Notes under the pieces: generated by a model
Seen by the model: only the letters and a program-made list of their open reading frames with translations
Database searches by the model: none
What the model was told of the DNA's origin: nothing
Translations under genes and position numbers: made by a program
Shown: piece after piece, positions 57,638-64,000 of the stretch
Numbering within the stretch: position 1 is the first letter of the stretch
How the letters are laid out: each line of letters starts with the position of its first letter
Assembly: GCA_021018995.1 (NCBI GenBank)
Contig: CM037588.1
Location: 39,693,596-39,757,595, forward strand
Direction of reading: 5' to 3'
DNA: 64,000 nt
Source: Chloranthus sessilifolius
Lineage: Eukaryota; Streptophyta; Magnoliopsida; Chloranthales; Chloranthaceae

Positions 57638-59406
57638 GTAACATCCCGAAAATTTTAACCTTTAAACAATATGCCTCGGTGTACGTGCCCAACTGGTCAC
57701 ATATCCGACATTGTGAAATTAATTAAATAAATTAGTTTGGGCTAGGTCTTAATTGAAAAAGGCTGATTTAGATTGTGTGTGGGTCATTAGATGGTTTTAT
57801 GAACATCAAATTTCAGTGTATCGGCTCCACACCGAATCCGATAGATAGTTGGTTTGGGTGTGTAGGCCCCACACTGAACCAAAGAGTGTTTGGGTAGTAA
57901 GAAACACCTCGCTTAAGTGTATTCGTTTCACATAAAATCAAGTTCTTCGGGTAAGGCTAACACCTAAAAGGGTGTGTGTGTTTAATAAGGGAACCACCCC
58001 CCTTTCACTTAAAAAGGACAAAGCTTCTTTGAGAAGCTACAACCGTTTGTAATTTTAGGGGTTCTTGGGTTTCTAGAGAGAGAAGTGGAGGAGATCGCTC
58101 ACGTGGTCGTCCAGTGCTCGGATCGGCTCCGTTGAACTTCGAGGTATTGGCTTCGTGGTAGTTTATGTGTCGCGGTGAGTCGTTAAATTGCGATATCAAT
58201 GAGAGTTTTGAGATTTGGAATGTGTAGATAGAACCAACCGTTGTGATCATAATGTACGCGATTGGGAGAGCGAAGAGTAGTGCACGTTAGAGCGGATCTT
58301 CATCGTAGGCTTTGTTTCGATCCAATCGACGGAAGGATCGTCAAAAATCACTCCGAAACCCTAGCTTGGGCGTGAGCTCGTGGATCGAGAAATTGATCAA
58401 TTTAAGGTATGAAAATTTTGATAAATTATCATTTAAAGTTGAGTTAGTTTGATTTGTGTTTGGTTTAGGTTTATGGGTGAGAAATTTGAAGAAGAAAGAT
58501 GAAATTTGAAAAGAAAATGGGTTGAGAAGTTAGAACCCGATTTTGGGTGAAATCTGACGAAACCGTTCAATCAAAATTAGAAATCGATCGAACGATTTCA
58601 TCAATAGTGAAATCTGACAAAACCGTTGGATCGAAATTAAAAATCGATTGAACGATTTCGTCAAGAGTGAAATCTGAAGGTTTCTGATCGGTTTAAAAAC
58701 CGTTCAAACGAAATTAGAAACCATTCGATCGGTTTAAAAATCGTTCAAATGAAATTAGAAACCGTTTGATCGATTTTAAATCGTTCGAACGATTTTGATT
58801 AGGCTCGGTGATACTACTTTAGTATTTTGGCCGTAACTTTATACCCTGAACTCCGATTGATGGAATCAGTATTAGTTTTGATAAGAAAATGTTTTGATCT
58901 TATCTTTGAATCTATGCATGTGATGAGATGTATATTGGTATTAGTTTTCTCGACTGAGCTTAGATGTTAGCTCACCCCGACTATACGTCACAGGTATAGG
59001 TTTGAGGAAGGCCAGACTACATACTTGAAGAAAAGGAGCTTCCGCATAAGGATTTGTACTTTGTTTCAGGATCGTAGATTTAGTGCATTGTGGATTTTGG
59101 AAAGTTTGAGCTTGGTGCATTCGTGCTATTATACATGCATGGTACGCTACTATTGGTGATGGTTGGTCATCACTGGTGTTTGTTTGGTTCTATACATATT
59201 AGGTATTAGAACTAGAGTTTTTATTTATGACATATATATAACCTTGCTTTGATTTCCGTATGCATATGGATGTGCCAAGTATTCTGTATCAGATTGTAAT
59301 CTACGATCTGGCGGTCTGGATTTTCCCTTTTGGTATTTGGTATAAGTTGAGAAAATATATATATATATGTCTCCAATTTTTGGGTTGGAAAATCCGGGCT
59401 GTCATA
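57638..59406 (+). repeat. Element E first LTR
   Basis: It begins TGTAACATCCCG and ends GGGCTGTCATA. It has the TAGCTCACCCCGACTATACG block (58970-58990) and an AACCGTTCGATCGGTTT-type motif cluster (58565-58800). It is flanked on the left by AATTA. Confidence 0.8.
58565..58800. repeat. CGTTCGATCG/CGATCGAACG motif cluster (first LTR of E)
   Basis: About ten palindromic or half sites around AACCGTTCGAACG, ATCGATCGAACGATTT and ACCATTCGATCGGTTT, separated by GAAATTAGAAA or GTGAAATCTGA. The same cluster recurs twice in the second LTR (61245-61520 and 62345-62590). Confidence 0.8.
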
Positions 59407-59424
59407 GTTGGTACCAAAGCAACT
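59407..59424 (+). other. Element E primer-binding site (tRNA-iMet)
   Basis: GTTGGTACCAAAGCAAC follows the LTR end. It matches the TGGTATCAGAGC site complementary to initiator tRNA-Met with two differences, the usual choice for Tekay-type elements. Confidence 0.75.
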
Positions 59425-60305
59425 TGTTTGGGGAGCTTTTTAAATAATTTTTGAAAAGAATTTGACATGATTTTGAGAGGTTACTTTGAGGTTCACTCGA
59501 AATGAATGATGCCATGGTTGCCATGCCTTGGTTTTTATATCCTTTTGATAATAGAGGATTTTGTATAAATTTAATGGTGGTAAATATTTCTGTGGTTGAG
59601 TTTTCAAACAAGGGTTAACTAACTTGATGGAATTCCTTATAAATTGTGCTTAATTATGACTGTGTGGTGGCATAACTGTCATGCTTAATTGTTCTTGTAT
59701 GTGTGAACGATTCTCTTGAGGCTACAATGGTTACGCTAGTGTCAATTTACCTTGGTTATGTTGTGGATGGTTGAATATTCTTTATAATTGGTCGTTGGTT
59801 TTGGCGATTGATGGTTTTAAATTTTGTTAGTTTAGTTCAATAATGGTTGTTGTTTGCTGATGGAAAATGAAAAATTCTTGCACATAGGAAATGAGAACTT
59901 ATGCACATGAAAAATGAGAGACTATTGCAGGATCCTGACTGTAACTTCCATTTTGATTATGAATGAATGTTTTAAATATCATTTTGATGATCCTGCTTTT
60001 TGCAACGCCTTAATAGCCTGCGAAGCTTATTGAATAGATGGATAACTTCGTTGTGACTAAATGTTCAATTTACTAGTGGATATATCATGTTCGGTGGGTG
60101 GTGTGTATTTGCAGCCACATGTGTCCTATAAATTTTCGAGGACAAAAATTCCTTTAAGGAGGCGAGAATGTAATGACCCTAATTCTTTTTCGTTGACGTT
60201 GAGTCATTGACTCTTGAGGAGAATCTACTATGTCTGTTCAGACTTGTGAGATATTTATACCTTTTCGATGGGGGCATATCAATTTTCGAGGACGAAAATT
60301 TTTTT
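59425..60305 (+). other. Element E internal region, non-coding
   Basis: No gag or pol similarity in any frame. Near its end the block TTTTCGAGGACAAAAATT, a purine-rich stretch and TGTAATGACCCT (60127-60180) are an earlier, similar copy of the true tract-LTR junction at 60290-60330, as if a second LTR start of about 130 bp had been left there. Confidence 0.6.
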
Positions 60306-60317
60306 AGGTGGGAAGAA
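60306..60317 (+). other. Element E polypurine tract
   Basis: AGGTGGGAAGAA directly before the LTR start TGTAACATCCCG at 60318. Confidence 0.78.
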
Positions 60318-60821
60318 TGTAACATCCCGAAAATTTTAACCTTTGAAGAATACGCCTCGGTGTACGTGCCCGACTGGTCACATATCCGACATTGTGAAAT
60401 TAATTAAATAAATTAGTTTGGGCTAGGTCTTAATTGAAAAAGGCTGATTTAGATTATGTGTGGGTTATTAGATGGTTTTGTGTACACCAAACTTCGGTGT
60501 ATCGGCTCCACACCGAATCCGATAGATAGTTGGTTTGGGTGTGTAGGCCCCACACTGAACCAAAGAGTGTTTGGGTAGTAAGAAACACCTCGCTTAAGTG
60601 TATTCGTTTCACATAAAATCAAATTCTTTGGGTAAGGCTAACACCTAAAAGGGTGTGTGTGTTTAATAAGGGAACCGCCCCCCTTTCAATTAAAAAGGAC
60701 AAAGCTTCTTTGAGAAGCTACAACCGTTTGTAATTTTAGGGGTTCTTGGGTTTCTAGAGAGAGAAGTGGAGGAGATCGCTCACGTGGTCGTCCAGTGCTC
60801 GGATCTGCTCTGTTGAACTTC

Positions 60822-62999
60822 GAGGTATTGGCTTCGTGGTAGTTTATGTGTCGCGGTGAGTCGTTAAATTGCGATATCAATGAGAGTTTTGAGATTTGGA
60901 ATGTGTAGATAGAACCAACCGTTGTGATCACAATGTACGCGATTGGGAGAGCGAAGAGTAGTGCACGTTAGAGCGGATCTTCATCGTAGGCTTTGTTTCG
61001 ATCCAATCGACTGAAGGATCCTCAAAAATCACTCCGAAACCCTAGCTTGGGCGTGAGCTCGTGGATCGAGAAATTGATCAATTTAAGGTATGAAAATTTT
61101 GATAAATTATGATTTAAAGTTGAGTTAGTTTGATTTGTGTTTGATTTAGGTTTATGGGTGAGATATTTGAAGAAGAAATATAAGATTTGAAAGGAAAATG
61201 GGTTTAGAAGTTAGAACCCGATTTTGGGTGAAATCTGACGAAACCGTTCGATCGAAATTAGAAATTGATCGAACGATTTCATCAAGAGTGAAATCTGACA
61301 AAACCGTTCGATCGAAATTAGAAATCGATCGAACGATTTCGTCAAGAGTGAAATCTAAAGGTTTCTTATTGGTTTAGAAACCGTTCGATCGGTTTTGGAA
61401 ACTGTTCAAACGAAATTAGAAACCGTTTGATTAGTTTGAAAACCGTTCGAACGAAATTAGAAACCGTTCGATTGGTTTAAAAATCGTTCAAACGAAATTA
61501 GAAATCGTTCGATCGATTTTGTCTAGGATCGCTGATACTGTTTTAGTATTTCGGCCATAACATTTTACCTCGAACTCCGATTGATGTAATTCTTGTGGCA
61601 TTGGAAAAAAGACAGAAAGATCTATAACTTTTATGAATTGACAAACTTATGCATCAATCATTTGAAAGGTCTAAATTGGGTGAGAAGTTGGGTTAAGTTT
61701 TGAGTTAGCATGCTTTGACTGGATGCCGAAATTTCATCGGTATTTTTGTCGTAACTTTCTATCCTGAACTAGATATTACATGATTCTTGAGGCGTTGGAA
61801 AGAGGAAAGAGATATCTACAATTTTTGTGATTTACCAACTCTTGAATCCAAAGTTTTAAGGGTCAAAATTTTAGAGGAAAGTTACATCAAACGCTAGGGT
61901 AGCACAAACTTATCCATTTCCGCTTCATTTTGAGGTATTGGCCTCGTGGTAGTTTGTGTCGCAGTGAATCGTTAAATTGCGATATCAATGAGTGTTTTGA
62001 GATTTGGAATGTGTAGATAGAACCAATCGTTGTGATCACAACGTACACGATTGGGAGGGCGAAGAGTAGTGCACGTTAGAGCGGATCTTCTTCGTAGGCT
62101 TCATTTCGATCCAACCGACGGATGGATCATCAAAAGTCACTCCGAAACCCTATCTTGGGCGTGAGCTCGTGGATCGAGAAATTGATCAATTTAAGGTATG
62201 AAAATTTTGATAAATTATGATTTAAAGTTTAGTTAGTTTGATTTTTGTTTGATTTAGGTTTATGGGTGAGATATTTGAAGAAGAAAGATAAGATTTGAAA
62301 GGAAAATGGGTTTAGAAGTTAGAACCCGATTTTGGGTGAAATCTGACGAAACCGTTCGATCGAAATTAGAAATTGATCGAACGATTTCGTCAAGAGTGAA
62401 ATCTAACAAAACCGTTCGATCGAAATTAGAAATCGATCGAATGATTTCGTCAAGAGTGAAATTTGAAGGTTTCTGATTGGTTTAGAAACCGTTCGATCAG
62501 TTTTGGAAACCGTTTGAACAAAATTAGAAACCGTTCGATCGGTTTAAAAATCGTTCAAAAGAAATTAGAAACCATTCGATCGATTTTGACTAGGATCGCT
62601 GATACTGCTTTAGTATTTCGGCCATAACATTTTACCCTGAACTCTGATTGATGTAATTCTTATGGCATTGGAAAGAAGACAGAAAGATCTATAACTTTTA
62701 TGAATTAACAAACTTCTGAATCAATCCTTTTAAAGGACTAAATTGAGTAAGAAGTTGGGTTAAGTTTCGAGTTAGCATGCTTTGACTGGATGCCGAAATT
62801 TCTTCGGTATTTTTGTCGTAACTTTCTATCCCGAACTCGATATTACATGATTCTTGAGGCGTTGGAAAGAGGAAAGAGATATCTACAATTTTTGTGATTT
62901 ACCAACTCTTGAATCCAAAGTTTTAAGGGTCAAAATTTTAGAGGAAAGTTACATCAAATGCTAGGGTAGCACAAACTTATCCATTTCCGCTTCATTTTG
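60822..62999 (+). repeat. 1.1-kb tandem duplication within E's second LTR
   Basis: Unit one 60822-61931 and unit two 61932-62999 both start GAGGTATTGG and both carry the telobox-like CTAGC/CCTATC segment, the motif cluster and the GCATGCTTTGACTGGATGCC segment. The first LTR has only one copy of the start. Confidence 0.88.
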
Positions 63000-63518
63000 A
63001 GAAAACACTTATATAGGTTTAAGTTATTAGTTATTGGAATTGATCCTTGATACATCATCATATGCTTGTGATGTATATTGAGGCGGGAATCCATCGATAG
63101 AGCTTAGCTTGGCTTAGCGCGACTTCAAGGTTAAGGTGGGGAAATTCTAATACACGATTGCATTTTTATTTGATTTCATAGATGGTTGATGTGATCGAAT
63201 GAAATATGATTTGAATCATGATTTGAAATTTTAAATTTCAAATTCTGTCAGTTTTGAATATGATTTTTGAGCTTTGACTTTTGAACTCTGAATGTCATGA
63301 AGAACTTTGAATCTATGGTTTTAGAAATGAAAATTTGATGTTTGTTGAATCTATTTACATTTATATTTTTGAAATGCTTTCGATCATGAAGAATTTATTT
63401 TCGTCTGAGTTTTTGAATGCATTAGACAGTTGAATATGTATATGAACCTGAAAGTCATATAAGAAAAACTGAATATATAAGCTATGAAAGTAAATCGAAT
63501 GTGTAAGCTTGTCATACT

Positions 63519-63660
63519 GTGGACCGCTATGGGCGGATTATAAGTGTGTTGTGGACCGCTATGGGCGAATTATATGACATCGTGGACCGCTATGGGCGTA
63601 TTATATGTGCATGTGTGGACCACTTTGGGCGGATTATATGGTACCTTGTGGGCCGCTAGG
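63519..63660 (+). repeat. Tandem GTGGACCGCTATGGGCG repeats
   Basis: Four to five imperfect units of about 32-36 bases with the core GTGGACCGCTATGGGCGGAT. LTR D has a functionally similar-looking set near 42340-42445 and LTR G has the 28-bp repeats at 49729-49796, at roughly the same LTR position. Confidence 0.82.
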
Positions 63661-64000
63661 GTGGAATCGAACCGGCATAGCGGCTAACCGAGAATCGAAC
63701 CGACATGGCGGTTAAACCCATGAATCGTCGACCCCGCTCCGAGCAAGCATTGAAGGTATTAATCCAATGTGGGTAGGAATCAAGGAATTGAATCCACATA
63801 AAGCCTTTTACCTGTTGCCGATTCGATTACCGACTTGCCAATTCAACACATTGTCAGTGACATTTTTCCTGTAAAAATTCATTAATGAATCAGTATCTCC
63901 TTTACTTGAACACGGGTTTCGACTTCCCCTCCGGAGGACTGTCCTTCACTCAAATCCACTCAACTCAGAATGCTCACTATGCTTACCACGGATTTATCCC

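Larger units (their letters stand above)
57638..64000 (+). mobile_element. Tekay-like element E with very short internal region
   Basis: Plus strand. First LTR 57638-59406, PBS at 59407, internal region 59407-60317 with no coding capacity, polypurine tract, second LTR from 60318 past the window edge. The first 385 bp of the two LTRs differ at about 15 positions (about 4%) by eye, so it is younger than C. With under 1 kb between the LTRs and no gag or pol, it is a non-autonomous derivative that would depend on a relative. Confidence 0.78.
60318..64000 (+). repeat. Element E second LTR (runs off the window)
   Basis: It begins TGTAACATCCCG and matches the first LTR, but it is much longer because of an internal tandem duplication (60822-61931 and 61932-62999). 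Downstream are the tandem GTGGACCGCTATGGGCGGAT units (63519-63660), absent from the first LTR by eye. Confidence 0.75.

Noticed and set aside
58005-60931. Two near-identical 81-residue minus-strand ORFs (58005-58250, 60686-60931) as a gene pair
   Set aside because: They are the same segment of the two LTRs of element E read antisense; no other coding evidence.

Overview
This window is repeat-rich plant nuclear DNA, most likely from a dicot. The LTR retrotransposon lineages present (Athila, Tat/Ogre, Tekay-like chromovirus), a primer-binding site matching plant tRNA-Asp, CACTA transposon ends and AAACCCTA boxes all point to an angiosperm; I cannot name the species. I see no intact host gene, no tRNA or rRNA gene and no CRISPR array. 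Almost everything is transposon, layered by nested insertion, and all LTR elements look like broken fossils.

Layout. 1-7472: minus-strand Athila-like element A (LTR 5049-7472, PBS, gag, extra ORF), running off the left edge. 7473-19370: minus-strand Athila-like element B (extra ORF, INT, RH, RT, PR, gag, LTR). A sits inside B's extra ORF, and a solo LTR with a perfect 5-bp target duplication (15947-17818) sits in B's LTR. 19371-34760: minus-strand Tat/Ogre-like element C, with gag, PR, RT, two RNase H domains, INT and an antisense DUF7745-like ORF. 34761-43316: plus-strand Tekay-like chromovirus D (PR, RT, RH, INT, chromodomain-like end, extra ORF, 3' LTR). About 43850-45705: 3' end and LTR of element J. 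45706-48800: decayed sequence with unrecognised coding scraps. About 48800-50523: Tekay-like LTR G. 50547-50633: complete 87-bp CACTA MITE. About 51090-53910: 3' end of minus-strand element H. 53911-55297: 5' LTR, PBS and leader of element I. 55298-56049: minus-strand Tekay-like LTR piece F. From 56050: CACTA transposon end with subterminal repeats. 57638-64000: short-bodied Tekay-like element E, whose second LTR holds a 1.1-kb tandem duplication and runs off the right edge.

The pattern most worth following is this. Each LTR family carries its own cluster of a short palindromic, CpG-containing motif in the LTR. In A/B, C and D the same family-specific motif is also found directly upstream of the element's extra ORF. 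These extra ORFs (a 'putative plant transposon protein' type in A, B and D; a DUF7745 type in C) share a plan: a globular N-terminal domain followed by a helical, coiled-coil-like C-terminal tail. LTR ends stay conserved between related families while the motif changes. I infer that the extra proteins may recognise their own family's motif, perhaps to regulate or de-silence the element. This is a hypothesis from layout only.
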